Shown piece by piece: positions 47,879-59,192 of a DNA stretch of 64,000 nt. Where the stretch lies: NCBI RefSeq assembly GCF_000686025.1, contig NZ_JMLQ01000009.1, positions 124,001 to 188,000 on the forward strand. The letters are read 5' to 3'. The notes beneath the pieces are model-generated. The model saw only the letters and a program-made list of their open reading frames with translations, searched no databases and was not told where the DNA came from. Each line of letters begins with the position of its first letter. The first letter of the stretch is position 1. This DNA is from Rhodococcus sp. UNC23MFCrub1.1 (GTDB taxonomy: Bacteria; Actinomycetota; Actinomycetes; Mycobacteriales; Mycobacteriaceae). A program made the position numbers and the translations under genes.

Positions 47879-49303
47879 TCAGCGGACGTTCTTGTCGTCG
47901 CGCGCCGCGTCGACCAGTTCCTCGAGTGCCTCGTGCAGCAACGTGGTGATCACGTCGATGTCCGGCATCGCTGCCCGGTCCGCGTTCACACCGTAGTAGA
48001 CGTTGCCGTCGTACGACGTCAGGCCGATGCTGAGCGCCTGATTGCGCACGAGCGGCGGCACCGGATACATCTCGAGCATGCGTGCACCGCCCGCGTAGAG
48101 CGGGAACTGGGGGCCGGGGGCGTTGGTGACGATGATGTTGAACATGCGCTGCGACAGGCTCGACCCGACGCGCGCACCCATCGCGTGCAGCGTGGCCGGC
48201 GCGAACCCGGACAGCGTGATGAGGGTCGACGCCGTCACACCGCGACTCTGTCCCAGGTGAGCCTCCGTCGCGTGCGACACGTGGGACAACCGCACCACGG
48301 CGTTCGGTTCGCCCACGGGCAGATCGATGAGGAAGGACTCGACCTCGTTGGGCGGCACGTCGCCCTCGTCGCCCGTCCCCGTGGCGGCCGCGTGCACCGA
48401 CAGGGGCACCATCGCGCGCACCGTCGTGTACGGGCCGATGGGCTCACCGCGCGAGAGCAACCAGTTCCGCAGAGCACCGGACACGACCGTGAGCACGACG
48501 TCGTTCACCGTCCCCCCGAACTTCGACCGCACCATCCGGTAGTCGTCGAGATCGGTCTTGGCCACCGAGTACCGGCGGTTGCGGGAGATGGTCGTGTTCA
48601 GTGGACTCGTCGGTGCCGTCTGCGCCGCGGTGCGGACCACCGCCGCGAACTTGCCTACGGCGCGTACCGCCTCGCCGGCGGCGCGGGTGACGTCACCGAC
48701 GGCTCCGCGCACCGCCTCCACGCCCTCCCCCGGCCGCGACACCATCTCGGCGAGCGCCCCGGCGACGAGCGCCTTCTCCGACGGTTCCCGCGCGGGCATC
48801 CACAGCTCCTCGGCCATCGGAGTCGGAGCCTTGGTGGCGTCCAGGATGACCTGACTGATCTCGAGCGCCTTGTCGCCGTCCACGATCGACGAGTGCGACT
48901 TGGTGAAGATCGCGAACCGGTTCCGTGCCAGACCCTCGACCAGGTACATCTCCCACAGCGGACGCGTGCGATCGAGAGGGCGTGAGGTGAGTCGCGCGAC
49001 CAGGTCGTGCAGCTGTTCGGTGGATCCCGGCTTGGGCAGCGCGGAACGCCGGATGTGGTACGTGATGTCGAAGTCGCGGTCGTCGACCCACACCGGGCGA
49101 GCCAGGCCGAAGGCCACCTCGCGCACCTTCTGGCGATAGCGCGGAACGAGAGCGAGCCGGCTCTCGACGAGGGTGAGCAGTTCGTCGTAACTGAAGCCCC
49201 CGCGCGGGAGCCGGAAGATGGCGAGCGACCCCACGTGCATGGGAGTCGTACTGGCCTCCAGGAAGTAGAAGGACGCGTCCTGAGTGGTGAGTCTGGTGGC
49301 CAA
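47879..49303 (-). CDS. WS/DGAT-family acyltransferase with altered active-site motif
   Basis: A 474-aa protein of the wax ester synthase/diacylglycerol acyltransferase family. RLTTQDASFYFLE and MHVGSLAIF open the domain, and NVYYGVNADRA and NAPGPQFPLYAGG are late signatures. The catalytic HHxxxDG reads HSSIVDG here, with the second His, the general base, replaced by Ser. Activity is therefore uncertain. The start used is TTG 49303, with GAGGGG 9 nt upstream and a family-like MATRLTTQD; the GTG at 49348 is an alternative that adds 15 residues. It corresponds to the Rv3233c-Rv3234c region, where the gene is split in M. tuberculosis. Confidence 0.85.
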   Translation of the reverse strand: MATRLTTQDASFYFLEASTTPMHVGSLAIFRLPRGGFSYDELLTLVESRLALVPRYRQKVREVAFGLARPVWVDDRDFDITYHIRRSALPKPGSTEQLHDLVARLTSRPLDRTRPLWEMYLVEGLARNRFAIFTKSHSSIVDGDKALEISQVILDATKAPTPMAEELWMPAREPSEKALVAGALAEMVSRPGEGVEAVRGAVGDVTRAAGEAVRAVGKFAAVVRTAAQTAPTSPLNTTISRNRRYSVAKTDLDDYRMVRSKFGGTVNDVVLTVVSGALRNWLLSRGEPIGPYTTVRAMVPLSVHAAATGTGDEGDVPPNEVESFLIDLPVGEPNAVVRLSHVSHATEAHLGQSRGVTASTLITLSGFAPATLHAMGARVGSSLSQRMFNIIVTNAPGPQFPLYAGGARMLEMYPVPPLVRNQALSIGLTSYDGNVYYGVNADRAAMPDIDVITTLLHEALEELVDAARDDKNVR

Positions 49304-49556
49304 CGCGCGAATCCCCTCGGTCGAGTGTGACGGGTCCCAGTCTCGCACGACAGATGAGACCGACCACGCTCACGATCGTCCTCGTGGTCCGCGCCGTGTC
49401 GGTTCCCCGTCGTCCTCGTCGGAATTCACCGACCCTGACGGGCTGCGGTGTGACGACGCCCCGCGTCTGCCTCGACGGGCCGGAACCGCGTCCGTGCGTG
49501 CGACACTCGCCGCACACCGGCCGTGGCCGCACAGGTACGAGCATGGAGGAGAACGC

Positions 49557-50108
49557 ATGACATCGGAGGTCGTTCACGTGGCGCGGTTGCCGAGATCCGA
49601 GCCACCCGAGGTCGGCGCGACTCCCACGCGTGCACGCCCGACGACCCGGTCCGCGGGCCGAGCGCTCTCGTCGCCGCGCCCCGGCCCGCACTCGGGACGA
49701 TCGACCTCGCGACCGACCCGGCCCGTCGTCGGACCGTCGGAGGCCGACGCGCGCACCGCCGCCGCGGCGCGGCACGTCGCCGATCGCGTCCTGCGTCTGA
49801 CACTCGAGGTGGTGGACCGCCGCCGACCCGCGGCGTCCCTGCGCGCGGTGCTGTCACCGGCCATGGTCGGAATGGCGACAGCCCTGTCGACGGCGGCCGT
49901 GCCGGGCCGAACACTCGGTGTCGCCGTCGTCCGGACCGTGCACGTGCGCGCCGCCGGTCCGGTGCCCGACGGCGCCGGGCACGGCGACGTCGAGGTCTTC
50001 GGCACCTACTCGCGTGGTGACCGCGTGTTCGCCGTCGCGGCACGACTGACGGCACGGCGCAACACCACCGGTCCGGCCTGGGTGCTCACGAGCCTGCGCC
50101 TGTCCTGA
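49557..50108 (+). CDS. Rv3235-like conserved protein
   Basis: A 183-aa protein with a long Arg/Pro/Ser-rich disordered N-terminus (~1-75) and a C-terminal alpha/beta domain (ARHVADRVLRLTLEVVDRRRP, then VEVFGTYSRGDRVFAVAARL). It fits the Rv3235 family, found next to secA1 in actinobacteria; a link with the Sec pathway is only contextual. The ATG at 49557 has GGAGGA upstream. It is divergent from the acyltransferase and convergent with secA1. Confidence 0.78.
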   Translation: MTSEVVHVARLPRSEPPEVGATPTRARPTTRSAGRALSSPRPGPHSGRSTSRPTRPVVGPSEADARTAAAARHVADRVLRLTLEVVDRRRPAASLRAVLSPAMVGMATALSTAAVPGRTLGVAVVRTVHVRAAGPVPDGAGHGDVEVFGTYSRGDRVFAVAARLTARRNTTGPAWVLTSLRLS

Positions 50109-50138
50109 GGCGGCGGTCGCCGCCCCCGGACGAGCAGA

Positions 50139-53051
50139 TCACTTGCGCCGCTTGGCCTTCGGTGCGCGCTTGACCGGCTTGACCCCGGCCCGAGCCGCCT
50201 CGCGGCGCTCGCGTCGGGTGCCGGAGCTCGACTCGCCCGTCGGCGACCCCGACCCGGCGCGGCGGACCGAGGTGCCGCCCGTCTCGTCGGGACCGGAGTA
50301 CGTCAGGCGACCGGTCGACTCGTCGTCCAGCCCCTTGGCGCGCAGCGCAGCAGGTGCGGCGGGCCGCGGTTCGGGCGCCGATTCGGCAGTGGGTTCGGGT
50401 CGACGCTGCGCCGGCGCCGCGGGGGCGGCCTGCGCTGCGGGGGCGGCCTGCGCTGCCGGCGCCGGTCGGGCTGCGACAGGCGACTGCAGTCCCGCGCCCA
50501 CCTGCAGGCCCGCGGAGGCCGCGGGGCTCGGCGCCGCCGCCTCGACCTGCAGGTTGAAGAGGAACCCGACGGACTCCTCCTTCAACCCGTCGAGCATGCC
50601 GGTGAACATGTCGTAGCCCTCGCGCTGGTACTCGACGAGGGGATCGCGCTGCGCCATCGCGCGCAGACCGATGCCCTCCTTGAGGTAGTCCATCTCGTAG
50701 AGGTGCTCACGCCACTTGCGGTCGAGCACGGACAGCAGCACCCGTCGTTCGAGCTCGCGCATACCGCCCTCGCCCGCGATCTCGTTGATCTCCGCCTCAC
50801 GCGTGGCGTAGGCCGCGCGGGCGTCCTCGAGCAGCGCCTCGCGCAGGTCGTCCCGCGACAGGTCGCCCTTCTCGCCGAACTCGTTCTCCGCTGCGAGGTC
50901 GGTGTGCTGCACGCCCACCGGGTAGAGCGTCTTCAGCGCGGTCCACAGCTGTTCGAGGTCCCAGTCCTCGACGTAGCCCTCCGAGGTGGCGCCGTCGACG
51001 TACGCGGTGACCACGTCGGTGATCATCTGCTCGACCTGGCCCTCCATGTCCTCTCCGCGGAGGATGCGGCGACGCTCCTCGTAGATGACGGTGCGCTGCT
51101 GGTTCATCACCTCGTCGTACTTGAGGACGTTCTTGCGGATCTCGAAGTTCTGCTGCTCGACCTGCGTCTGCGCGCTCTTGATGGCTTTGGAGACCATCTT
51201 GGCCTCGATCGGGACGTCGTCCGGGAGGTTGAGTCGCGTCATGATCGACTCGAGAGCGGCACCGTTGAATCGGCGCATCAGCTCGTCGCCGAGCGACAGG
51301 TAGAACCGGCTCTCCCCCGGGTCGCCCTGACGACCCGAGCGTCCTCGCAACTGGTTGTCGATACGGCGCGAGTCGTGCCGCTCGGTACCGAGGACGTAGA
51401 GACCGCCCGCGTCGCGGACCTTGTCCGCGTCCTCGCGGACCTGGTCCTTGACCTTCTCCAGCGTGGGCTCCCACGCCGCCTCGTACTCCTCCGGCGACTC
51501 GACGGGATCGAGCCCCTGCCCGCGCAGCGCGAGGTCCGCGATGATGTCCGGGTTGCCGCCGAGCACCACGTCGGTTCCTCGACCCGCCATGTTGGTGGCC
51601 ACCGTCACCGCGCCGGACCGGCCGGCCTCGGCGATGATGGTCGCCTCCTGCTCGTGGAACTTGGCGTTGAGCACGTTGTGCGCGACACCGCGCTTGGTGA
51701 ACTGCTTGGACAGGTACTCCGAGCGCTCGACACTGGTGGTACCGATCAGAACCGGCTGACCCTTCTCGTGCCGCTCGACGACGTCGTCGACGACGGCACT
51801 GAACTTGGCTTCCTCGCTCTTGTAGATGAGGTCGCCGTTGTCCACACGCACCATCGGGCGGTTGGTGGGAATGGGGATGACACCGAGCGAGTACGTCTGG
51901 TGCAGCTCGGCCGCCTCGGTCTCGGCGGTACCGGTCATGCCGGAGAGCTTGTCGTACAGACGGAAGTAGTTCTGCAGCGTGATCGTGGCGAGGGTCTGGT
52001 TCTCGGCCTTGATCTCCACCTTCTCCTTGGCCTCGATGGCCTGGTGCATGCCCTCGTTGTAGCGGCGCCCCACCAGGATGCGGCCGGTGAACTCGTCGAC
52101 GATGATGACGTCGCCGTCTCGGACGATGTAGTCCTTGTCGCGCTGGTAGAGCTCCTTCGCCTTGATGGCGTTGTTCAGGTAGCTCACCAGCGGCGAGTTG
52201 GCGGCCTCGTACAGGTTGTCGATGCCGAGCTGGTCCTCGACGAACTCGACGCCCGCCTCGTGCACACCCACCGTGCGCTTCTTGATGTCCACCTCGTAGT
52301 GGACGTCCTTCTTCATCATGGGGGCGATGCGGGCGAACTCGGGGTACCACTTCGACGACGCGTCCGCGGGGCCCGAGATGATCAGCGGGGTACGGGCCTC
52401 GTCGATGAGGATCGAGTCCACCTCGTCCACCACGGCGAAGTTGTGTCCGCGCTGGACCAGGTCGTCCAGCGAGTGCGTCATGTTGTCGCGGAGGTAGTCG
52501 AAACCGAACTCGTTGTTGGTGCCGTACGTGATGTCGGCCGCGTAGGCGGCACGCCGCTCGGCGGGCGTCATGCCCGAGAGGATCACGTCCACGCTCAGTC
52601 CGAGGAAGCGGTGAACGCGGCCCATCCACTCCGAGTCACGCTTGGCCAGGTAGTCGTTGACCGTGACGACGTGGACGCCGTCACCGGACAGCGCGTTCAG
52701 GTACGCCGGGAGGACGCAGGTGAGGGTCTTGCCCTCACCGGTCTTCATCTCGGCGACGTTGCCGAAGTGCAGCGCGGCGCCGCCCATGACCTGGACGTCG
52801 AAGTGGCGCTGGGACAGCACCCGCTTGGACGCCTCGCGGGCGACCGCGAACGCCTCGGGCAGCAGTTCGTCGAGGCTCTCGCCGTCCTGGTGCCGCTTCG
52901 TGAACTCGTCGGTCTTCGCACGCAGTTCGGCGTCCGACAGGGACTCGACGTCCGGCGACAGGGACGACACGTGGTCGGCGATGTGCTTCAGCCGCTTGAC
53001 CATGCGACCTTCACCGACACGGAGCAACTTGGACAACGACAACGTCGGCAC
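50139..53051 (-). CDS. secA: preprotein translocase ATPase SecA1
   Basis: A 970-aa Sec[10 protein letters not shown] (Walker A), [15 protein letters not shown] (Walker B/DEAD-like), [14 protein letters not shown] and [18 protein letters not shown] are conserved ATPase motifs; [10 protein letters not shown] belongs to the second motor domain. It drives preproteins through SecYEG. The C-terminal ~130 residues are Ala/Pro-rich and end in a basic tail ([11 protein letters not shown]...KAKRRK) without the zinc cysteines of E. coli SecA, as in mycobacterial SecA1. The GTG at 53051 gives [16 protein letters not shown], close to the mycobacterial N-terminus. Confidence 0.95.
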   Translation of the reverse strand: MPTLSLSKLLRVGEGRMVKRLKHIADHVSSLSPDVESLSDAELRAKTDEFTKRHQDGESLDELLPEAFAVAREASKRVLSQRHFDVQVMGGAALHFGNVAEMKTGEGKTLTCVLPAYLNALSGDGVHVVTVNDYLAKRDSEWMGRVHRFLGLSVDVILSGMTPAERRAAYAADITYGTNNEFGFDYLRDNMTHSLDDLVQRGHNFAVVDEVDSILIDEARTPLIISGPADASSKWYPEFARIAPMMKKDVHYEVDIKKRTVGVHEAGVEFVEDQLGIDNLYEAANSPLVSYLNNAIKAKELYQRDKDYIVRDGDVIIVDEFTGRILVGRRYNEGMHQAIEAKEKVEIKAENQTLATITLQNYFRLYDKLSGMTGTAETEAAELHQTYSLGVIPIPTNRPMVRVDNGDLIYKSEEAKFSAVVDDVVERHEKGQPVLIGTTSVERSEYLSKQFTKRGVAHNVLNAKFHEQEATIIAEAGRSGAVTVATNMAGRGTDVVLGGNPDIIADLALRGQGLDPVESPEEYEAAWEPTLEKVKDQVREDADKVRDAGGLYVLGTERHDSRRIDNQLRGRSGRQGDPGESRFYLSLGDELMRRFNGAALESIMTRLNLPDDVPIEAKMVSKAIKSAQTQVEQQNFEIRKNVLKYDEVMNQQRTVIYEERRRILRGEDMEGQVEQMITDVVTAYVDGATSEGYVEDWDLEQLWTALKTLYPVGVQHTDLAAENEFGEKGDLSRDDLREALLEDARAAYATREAEINEIAGEGGMRELERRVLLSVLDRKWREHLYEMDYLKEGIGLRAMAQRDPLVEYQREGYDMFTGMLDGLKEESVGFLFNLQVEAAAPSPAASAGLQVGAGLQSPVAARPAPAAQAAPAAQAAPAAPAQRRPEPTAESAPEPRPAAPAALRAKGLDDESTGRLTYSGPDETGGTSVRRAGSGSPTGESSSGTRRERREAARAGVKPVKRAPKAKRRK
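50419..50454. repeat. 18-bp in-frame tandem repeat in the secA1 tail
   Basis: Two identical copies of GCGGGGGCGGCCTGCGCT (50419-50436, 50437-50454) encode an AQAAPA-type hexapeptide repeat in the disordered C-terminal linker. It is a probable slippage product. Confidence 0.8.
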
Positions 53052-53217
53052 GGGCTATTCGTCCTCAATATCGGGTACGTGGGGCGTGAACCGAGCCCGT
53101 CCACACGGGGGGCGCAGTTCGATGCGAAGAGACCTCGTCGGTCTCCCGGCGGAACCATCGTAGGCGTCGAGCCTGACAGCGCGCTGTGAGGCACACCGGA
53201 TGTTCCGCGCACGACAC

Positions 53218-53243
53218 CGGGCGCCCGCCGGAGCGGACGCCCG
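53218..53243 (-). terminator. hairpin downstream of hpf
   Basis: CGGGCG-C-CCGC pairs with GCGG-A-CGCCCG (one mismatch, 4-nt loop) just after the hpf stop. It separates hpf from the secA1 promoter region; the remaining bases to 53051 show no gene. Confidence 0.4.
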
Positions 53244-53269
53244 ATGTGGTCGGCGCGGCGGTGCGAGCG

Positions 53270-54067
53270 TCAGGACAGACGCAGCAGTCCGTAGTCGAAC
53301 GCGTGGCGGCGATAGACGACCGACGGCCGGTCGGACTCCTTGTCGTGGAACAGGAAGAAGTCGTGGCCCACGAGCTCCATCTCGTACAGGGCGTCGTCGA
53401 CGGTCATCGGCACGGCCGGGTGTTCCTTGACGCGCACCACGGTGCCCGGGCCCTCGGTGGCGTGGTCGTCGACGGCGGGCGCCTCCTCGACGGGGGCAGT
53501 GACGGCCTCCTCGACGAGCGCGGCGGTCGCCTCGGCCACCGACACGGGCCGCTTCTCCCCGTAGTGGACCTTGCGGCGGTCCTTCGTCCGTCGGAGACGG
53601 CTCTCGAGCTTGGTGGTCGCCGACTCGAGGGCGGCGTAGAAACTGTCCGCGCAGGCCTCGGCACGCGCGACAGGCCCCTTGCCCCGCACGGTGATCTCGA
53701 CTCGCTGGCAACTCTTGGACTGACGACGGTTGCGTTCGTGGAACAGCTCGACGTCGAACAGATGGATGGTGGGATCGAAGCGCTCGAGGCGAGCGAGCTT
53801 CTCTGAGACGTACAGGCGGAAGTGGTCGGGTATCTCGACGTTGCGACCCTTGACCACGACCTCGGCGGCGGGTTCGGCGCTCGAGCTGTCGTCGGCCGGG
53901 ACGGCACTGGGTGCATCGTCGAAGTAGACGGAATCCGCAGTGGTGTCGGTCGAGTCGAGGGCGGTGGAGTCGTTCTGCTCCGGACCATGGGCGTGAGCTT
54001 CGCGGGGATGCGCGTGCACCCGGTGGGTGCTCGTGTGTGCAGTCGTCACTGGTGACGTTGTCGTCAT
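53270..54067 (-). CDS. hpf: long-form hibernation promoting factor
   Basis: A 265-aa long HPF. An N-terminal ~75-residue acidic and His-rich extension is followed by the S30AE fold (VKGRNVEIPDHFRLYVSEKLARLERFD) and a C-terminal dimerisation domain (RHKEHPAVPMTVDDALYEMELVGHDFFLF-type; here KEHPAVPMTVDDAL). It binds the 30S decoding centre and inactivates or dimerises ribosomes in stress. The ATG at 54067 has GGGAGG 5 nt upstream. The upstream 236-bp gap holds its promoter; a TTCACGGGA pair sits at 54240-54259. It matches the gene next to secA1 in actinobacteria. Confidence 0.93.
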   Translation of the reverse strand: MTTTSPVTTAHTSTHRVHAHPREAHAHGPEQNDSTALDSTDTTADSVYFDDAPSAVPADDSSSAEPAAEVVVKGRNVEIPDHFRLYVSEKLARLERFDPTIHLFDVELFHERNRRQSKSCQRVEITVRGKGPVARAEACADSFYAALESATTKLESRLRRTKDRRKVHYGEKRPVSVAEATAALVEEAVTAPVEEAPAVDDHATEGPGTVVRVKEHPAVPMTVDDALYEMELVGHDFFLFHDKESDRPSVVYRRHAFDYGLLRLS

Positions 54068-54303
54068 ACGTACCTCCCGATAGAGGCCGCGCCGAGATCG
54101 CTTCTGGCGCAGCGGAAGAACGGTGACACCGGAGCGCGGACCGCCCGGCGCCTTCGGTGGTGAGGCATCACCTCCAGACCCGGTAGCGAGGATCGATCGT
54201 GGCCCTGACCGTAGTCGCTCCCCGGGTGGTCTGCCACTGTTCACGGGATATTCACGGGACCTTTTCAGGCTCCCTTTCCGGCACCGGGACAGGCACTGCG
54301 ACG

Positions 54304-54972
54304 TCAGCGCACGGCAGCGAGAACGAGCACCGCGTCGACACCGACACCGGACCGTCGCAGTGCCGCCACCGACTCCGCGGCGGTGGTTCCGGTGGTCACC
54401 ACGTCGTCGACGAGCAGCACCGGTCCGCGACCGACCGCGGCGATGCCCCCGCTCCGGACACGGACCCGCCCCCGCAGGTTGTCCGCACGCTCGTCGGCGG
54501 TGAGACCGACGGAGTCACGCACCTGCGCGTCCACCCGCAGCACCGACACGACGCGCACGTCCTCCGGTGCGAGCACCCGCGCGACACGGCGGCAGGTACG
54601 CAGGATCGGATCACCACCGCGCGCCCGTGCCGCGCGGCGTCGGGACGGGGCCGGGACCAGCACGAGGGGCGACAGCTCGGGTGGATCGATCTCCCCGGCG
54701 TCGCGCAGGCGCGTCACGGCGGCGGCGAGGGCGACCCCGAGCGGTGCCGCGAGATCCCGCCGACCGCGTTCCTTCATCGCCAGGATCGACGCACGGTGCG
54801 GGCCGGCGTACGGGCCGAGCGCCCAGCACGGCACCCCGGGATCGACACGCGGCCGCACCGACCCCGGCGCCGCGTCGAGCGCGCAGGCGCAGGCGGGGCA
54901 CCACGAGGCGTCGACACGGGCGCAGCCGCCGCACTCGCGGGGCAGGATGAGGTCCAGCAGGGTCGTCGGCAC
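54304..54972 (-). CDS. ComF-family phosphoribosyltransferase-like protein
   Basis: A 222-aa protein. The N-terminus has a four-cysteine zinc-ribbon-like pair (CGGCARV and CPACACAL); the C-terminus has the PRPP-binding loop VLLVDDVVTTGTTAAES. It corresponds to Rv3242c. In competent bacteria ComF assists DNA uptake; in actinobacteria its role is unclear. The GTG at 54972 is preceded by CACAGT 6 nt away, so it may be leaderless. It lies in the hpf-comF-lpqB-mtrBA cluster. Confidence 0.87.
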   Translation of the reverse strand: MPTTLLDLILPRECGGCARVDASWCPACACALDAAPGSVRPRVDPGVPCWALGPYAGPHRASILAMKERGRRDLAAPLGVALAAAVTRLRDAGEIDPPELSPLVLVPAPSRRRAARARGGDPILRTCRRVARVLAPEDVRVVSVLRVDAQVRDSVGLTADERADNLRGRVRVRSGGIAAVGRGPVLLVDDVVTTGTTAAESVAALRRSGVGVDAVLVLAAVR

Positions 54973-55014
54973 CGGGACACTGTGTCGCGGGGCTCCGACA
55001 GAGTTCGCCGCTCG

Positions 55015-56799
55015 TCAGCCCGGCAGGACGGGCACGGACTTCGTGCCGGTCAGGCCGGGCACCTCGCGCCAGTAGCGGTCACTCGCCGGGTCGCTGTCGT
55101 CGATCTGGAACACGGCGCGCGAATCGGCCACGTAGGTGCTCGACGCGGAGGCGTCGACGGACACGACGGGAGCGGTGAGGTTGCGGCTGGGCAGCCCGTC
55201 GAGACGTGAGCCGTCGACGGCCACCTGCACGATCGGGATGTCGGTCGCCGCTCGGGCCACGACCACCGTGTCGCCGGTGCTCCAGTCCAGGGACAGCGCC
55301 GCGCTCGCCAGACCGTTGGCCACCGCCTCGGGCTCGCGGAGTGCGTAGGTGCCGTCGGCGCGCCGCACCACCACCGCCACGTAGACGGCGCCGTCCACGA
55401 TGAGAGCCGCTCGCACCCCGTCGCGGGAGAGCCGCAGTTCGGTGATCTGGCCGCCGAGCTCGGCGATGTCGGCGGAATCGACGTCCACCACCGACACCTG
55501 TCCGGTGGCCGGGTCGCGGACAGCGCGCTTGACCACGGTGCCGTCCACGACGGCCCACACGGCGTCGCGGTCGGGACCCCAGGTGGGCCGGGTGATCGAG
55601 CCACCCTCCGCGACCGGGAAGGCGTTGCCGCCGTAGGAGCCGATGAGCAGCGCGTCGGGCGGCTGCGGCGCCGCACGACCGGTGTCCGACACGGCCGCCA
55701 CGAGCGTTCCGTCGCTGGACAACGAGATGGACCGCATGTTGTTGACGGTGCCGAAGTAGCCGGGAACCGGTGTCACGCCGTCGGTTCCGATGCGGACGAG
55801 CCCGCCGTTGCGCAGTGCGTGCAGGCCCACGTCGGCACCCGTCACCGCCAACGGATCGAATTCTGCGACCTCGGCGGTGGTCCAGCCGTCCGGATAGTTC
55901 GGGTCCAACGGCGCGCCGTCCGAGAGCAGGACGTAGGGACCCGACACCTCGGCCTCGGCCAGTGTCCAGATGATCTGCGCGGCAAGTAGTTCGCGGGTCG
56001 CGCGGTCCAGCGCACCGGCGCCCCGGAAGTCGATGCGGACACCGCCGAGACCGATGCCGACGGCCGAGGTACGCCCGTCGGCTTTCGTGATGGGACCGGC
56101 CGTGGTGACACCGTTGAACACGTTGCGCACCGCCGGCTCCAGCGACAGTCGCGGACCCGCCTGCAGCAGTGCCGTCAGGGTCTCTGTCATCCGGTCCTGC
56201 GTGGTGTTCACCCAACGCTGATCGGGCACCAGTTCGGTGCCGGTGGGATCGACGAAGTACAGCGACTTGCGCTGGTACGAGGTGAGGAACTGGGTGCGGT
56301 CCATGACGACTCCGGACGGCAGCTCGTCGATCCGCCACTCGCCGTCCTCGCGGGCCAGCGTCACCTGGGTCTCGAACGATCCCTGCTCGGCGCGGTACTG
56401 CCCACCCTGATCGAGCTGCCCCACCCGGTTGGCTCGGATCGTGTACTGCGCGGCGTCACTCGACCGGGAGTCCTCGAGGACGTCCACCTTGTCCACGACG
56501 ATCGCGCTGGCGCCGTCGTTCCACTCCGAGGCGGCGTTCGCCGTCAGGAACTGACGTGCACCCGCGTGGTCGTCGGCCGGATCGGTGCTGGCCTTCACGA
56601 AGTCGCGGACCAGAAGATTGGGTTCACGACCGGCGGCGGGAACGGGTAGTTCCTGCTCGACGGGCCCGCGCGCGACGGTGCCGATGGCCTGCGGCGCTGA
56701 CGACGCGGGCAACGACGCGCATCCGGACGCGACGAGCGCGAGCGCGGCCACGCACGCCACGAGGGCGGCTCGTCGCCGCGGCACGGTGCGGTCTCTCAC
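55015..56799 (-). CDS. lpqB: lipoprotein LpqB
   Basis: A 594-aa exported lipoprotein. The signal peptide ends in the lipobox LVASGC with Cys27. A GerMN-type domain (~150-320) is followed by a C-terminal beta-propeller-like region. LpqB partners MtrB and modulates MtrAB signalling in mycobacteria and Streptomyces. The GTG at 56799 overlaps the mtrB stop (GTGA), which fixes the start and couples the two. Confidence 0.94.
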   Translation of the reverse strand: MRDRTVPRRRAALVACVAALALVASGCASLPASSAPQAIGTVARGPVEQELPVPAAGREPNLLVRDFVKASTDPADDHAGARQFLTANAASEWNDGASAIVVDKVDVLEDSRSSDAAQYTIRANRVGQLDQGGQYRAEQGSFETQVTLAREDGEWRIDELPSGVVMDRTQFLTSYQRKSLYFVDPTGTELVPDQRWVNTTQDRMTETLTALLQAGPRLSLEPAVRNVFNGVTTAGPITKADGRTSAVGIGLGGVRIDFRGAGALDRATRELLAAQIIWTLAEAEVSGPYVLLSDGAPLDPNYPDGWTTAEVAEFDPLAVTGADVGLHALRNGGLVRIGTDGVTPVPGYFGTVNNMRSISLSSDGTLVAAVSDTGRAAPQPPDALLIGSYGGNAFPVAEGGSITRPTWGPDRDAVWAVVDGTVVKRAVRDPATGQVSVVDVDSADIAELGGQITELRLSRDGVRAALIVDGAVYVAVVVRRADGTYALREPEAVANGLASAALSLDWSTGDTVVVARAATDIPIVQVAVDGSRLDGLPSRNLTAPVVSVDASASSTYVADSRAVFQIDDSDPASDRYWREVPGLTGTKSVPVLPG

Positions 56800-58481
56800 G
56801 GTCGCTGCTCCCCCGCCGTGGCGCCGACACTCGTCGGGCGCGCCGCCGGAAGCGGCTGTCCCTGTGCGTACCTGCGGCCCGCGGGTCGCAGCGGCAGGGG
56901 GCTGGACACGACCTTGCGACCACGCACGCGCGGCAGCGTGAAGCGGAACCAGGCGCCCTGGCCCGGTTCGCCCCAGGCCTCGAGCTTGCCGTCGTGCAGG
57001 CGGGCGTCCTCGAGACTGATGGCGAGCCCCAGGCCCGTACCGCCCGAACGTCGCACGCGGGACGGATCCGACCGCCAGAAGCGGTTGAACACGAGCTTCT
57101 CCTCACCGGGGCGCAGTCCCACACCCTGGTCCCGCACGACGAAGGCGGCGGCGTCGTCGTCCGCGCGCAGGCGCAGCAGGACGGGCTTGCCCTCCCCGTG
57201 GTCGAGAGCGTTCGCCAACAGGTTGCGCAGCACGCGTTCGACACGGCGCGGATCCACCTCGGCGTTGACCGGCTCGTCGGGCATGTCGACGATCAGCTCG
57301 GTGCCCGTCTCGCGGGCGAGGTGCCGCACGGTGGACACCGCGGCGCGGGCGCACATACGGAGATCGAGTTGCTCGGACGCCAGTTCGGCGACGCCCGCGT
57401 CGTGGCGGGAGATCTCGAGCAGATCGTTGAGCAGTGTCTCGAAACGGTCCAGCTCGGCGACCAGCAACTCGGACGAGCGCTTGAGCAGCGGATCGAGACT
57501 CTCACTGGCGTCGTGGATGAGCTCGGCGGCCATGCGGACGGTGGTGAGCGGCGTCCGCAGCTCGTGCGAGACGTCGGACGTGAACTGGCGCTGCAGGTTT
57601 CCGAACTCCTCGAGCTGGGTGATCTGCTTCGACAGGCTCTCGGCCATCTCGTTGAACGACATGGCGAGCCGGGCGATGTCGTCCTCGCCGCGCACCGGCA
57701 TCCGTTCCTTGAGCCGGCCGTCCGCGAAGCGCACCGCGATGCGCGACGCCGATCTGATGGGGACCACCACCTGCCGGGCGACCAGCATCGAGATGGCCGC
57801 GAGCAGCACCAGCAGGACCGCACCGCCGATGAGCAGGGTTCCGCGGACGAGGGCGAGGCTGCGATCCTCTCCCGCGAGGGGGAACACCAGGTACAGCTCG
57901 AGGGTGGAGAGGTCCGACGCGGTGGGACTGCCGACGATGAGGGCCGGACCCGAGTAGCCGTCCGGTTCCGACACGGTCGCGTACTGGTAGCTCACCTGGC
58001 CGGCCTGGACGAACGAGCGCAACGTCTGCGGGATCTGGTCGGCGGGACCGGTGAACAGCTCGTCGCGGGCTCCGTCGCCGGGGACGATGAGCACGGGGTC
58101 GAACGTGCCGGCGGACGTGCTGTCCGCGCCGCTCTCGGTGTCCCGGCTCGTCAGACCGGACCGAGCGAGCTCCAGACGGTTCGAGATCGACGTCGAGTCG
58201 TCGCCCGCCAACTGGCTCTCGACGGACGCACGCGCGCGATCGAGCTCCTTCGTGGCGGCGTCGATCTTGGTGTCGAGAAGTCGATCCGTGATCTGACTCG
58301 TGAGCACGACGCCGAGGATCGTGATCACGATGAGGGAGAGCGTCAGCGTGGACACGACGACGCGCAACTGCAGCGACCGACGCCACGCGTGACCGGCGGC
58401 AGCCCACATGGACCGGGACCATCGCACCAGAGGCGAGAAGGTTCCGTTGATGCGTCGACGGGAGCGGGACGTGAAGATCAC
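56796..58481 (-). CDS. mtrB: sensor histidine kinase MtrB
   Basis: A 561-aa membrane kinase. Two membrane helices ([24 protein letters not shown] and [19 protein letters not shown]) frame an extracytoplasmic sensor loop, then HAMP, the H-box [16 protein letters not shown] with the phospho-His, and HATPase ([16 protein letters not shown]). It phosphorylates MtrA, which controls cell division, cell wall and osmotic genes. The GTG at 58481 ([13 protein letters not shown]) aligns with the mycobacterial start; the GTG at 58538 would overlap mtrA by 29 bases. Confidence 0.94.
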   Translation of the reverse strand: MIFTSRSRRRINGTFSPLVRWSRSMWAAAGHAWRRSLQLRVVVSTLTLSLIVITILGVVLTSQITDRLLDTKIDAATKELDRARASVESQLAGDDSTSISNRLELARSGLTSRDTESGADSTSAGTFDPVLIVPGDGARDELFTGPADQIPQTLRSFVQAGQVSYQYATVSEPDGYSGPALIVGSPTASDLSTLELYLVFPLAGEDRSLALVRGTLLIGGAVLLVLLAAISMLVARQVVVPIRSASRIAVRFADGRLKERMPVRGEDDIARLAMSFNEMAESLSKQITQLEEFGNLQRQFTSDVSHELRTPLTTVRMAAELIHDASESLDPLLKRSSELLVAELDRFETLLNDLLEISRHDAGVAELASEQLDLRMCARAAVSTVRHLARETGTELIVDMPDEPVNAEVDPRRVERVLRNLLANALDHGEGKPVLLRLRADDDAAAFVVRDQGVGLRPGEEKLVFNRFWRSDPSRVRRSGGTGLGLAISLEDARLHDGKLEAWGEPGQGAWFRFTLPRVRGRKVVSSPLPLRPAGRRYAQGQPLPAARPTSVGATAGEQRP

Positions 58482-58509
58482 CGACCGTCCCGCAGTCGAT
58501 CGGCTCCGA

Positions 58510-59187
58510 TCACGGCGGGCCGGCCTTGTACCCAACACCGCGCACGGTGAGAACCACCTCGGGGTTCTCCGGATCCGTCTCCACCTTGGCGCGCAGTCGC
58601 TGGACGTGCACGTTCACGAGGCGGGTGTCGGCGGCGTGCCGGTATCCCCACACCTGTTCGAGCAGCACCTCGCGGGTGAAGACCTGTCGAGGCTTGCGGG
58701 CCAGCGCCACCAACAGGTCGAACTCGAGCGGCGTCAGCGAGATGAGCGAGCCGTCGCGGGTGACCTTGTGCGCCGGAACATCGATGACGACGTCGCCGAT
58801 CGACAGGAGCTCGGCCGGCTCCTCCTCGGTGCGTCGCAAGCGCGCGCGGACGCGGGCCACGAGCTCCTTCGGCTTGAAGGGCTTCATGATGTAGTCGTCG
58901 GCGCCGGACTCGAGTCCCAGCACGACGTCGACCGTGTCGGTCTTGGCGGTGAGCATCACGATCGGCACACCGGAGTCCGCCCGCAGCACGCGGCAGACGT
59001 CGATGCCGTTCATACCGGGGAGCATCAGGTCGAGCAGCACCAGATCCGGACGGTTCTCCCGGACGGCGGACAGCGCCTGGGTGCCGTCTCCCACCACGAA
59101 CGGCTCGAATCCCTCACCGCGCAACACGATGGTGAGCATCTCGGCAAGAGCCGTATCGTCGTCGACGACCAGAATTCGTGGCTTCAT
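58510..59187 (-). CDS. mtrA: response regulator MtrA
   Basis: A 225-aa OmpR-type regulator. Receiver: VVDDDTAL (acidic pocket), [13 protein letters not shown] with the phospho-Asp, VMLTAKT and DYIMKPFKP with the conserved Lys. Winged helix: [27 protein letters not shown] and [13 protein letters not shown]. It is an essential regulator in mycobacteria. The ATG at 59187 is only 5 nt after the tmk stop. Confidence 0.96.
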   Translation of the reverse strand: MKPRILVVDDDTALAEMLTIVLRGEGFEPFVVGDGTQALSAVRENRPDLVLLDLMLPGMNGIDVCRVLRADSGVPIVMLTAKTDTVDVVLGLESGADDYIMKPFKPKELVARVRARLRRTEEEPAELLSIGDVVIDVPAHKVTRDGSLISLTPLEFDLLVALARKPRQVFTREVLLEQVWGYRHAADTRLVNVHVQRLRAKVETDPENPEVVLTVRGVGYKAGPP

Positions 59188-59192
59188 GACGA

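Noticed and set aside
50703..53189. Long plus-strand frame (828 codons) opposite secA1
   Set aside because: Antisense to a certain gene; composition is that of GC-skewed third positions and no motif is present.
54240..54259. TTCACGGGA direct repeat upstream of hpf
   Set aside because: Two 9-bp copies spaced by 2 bp may be a regulator site, but I could match it to no known motif and it may be chance.
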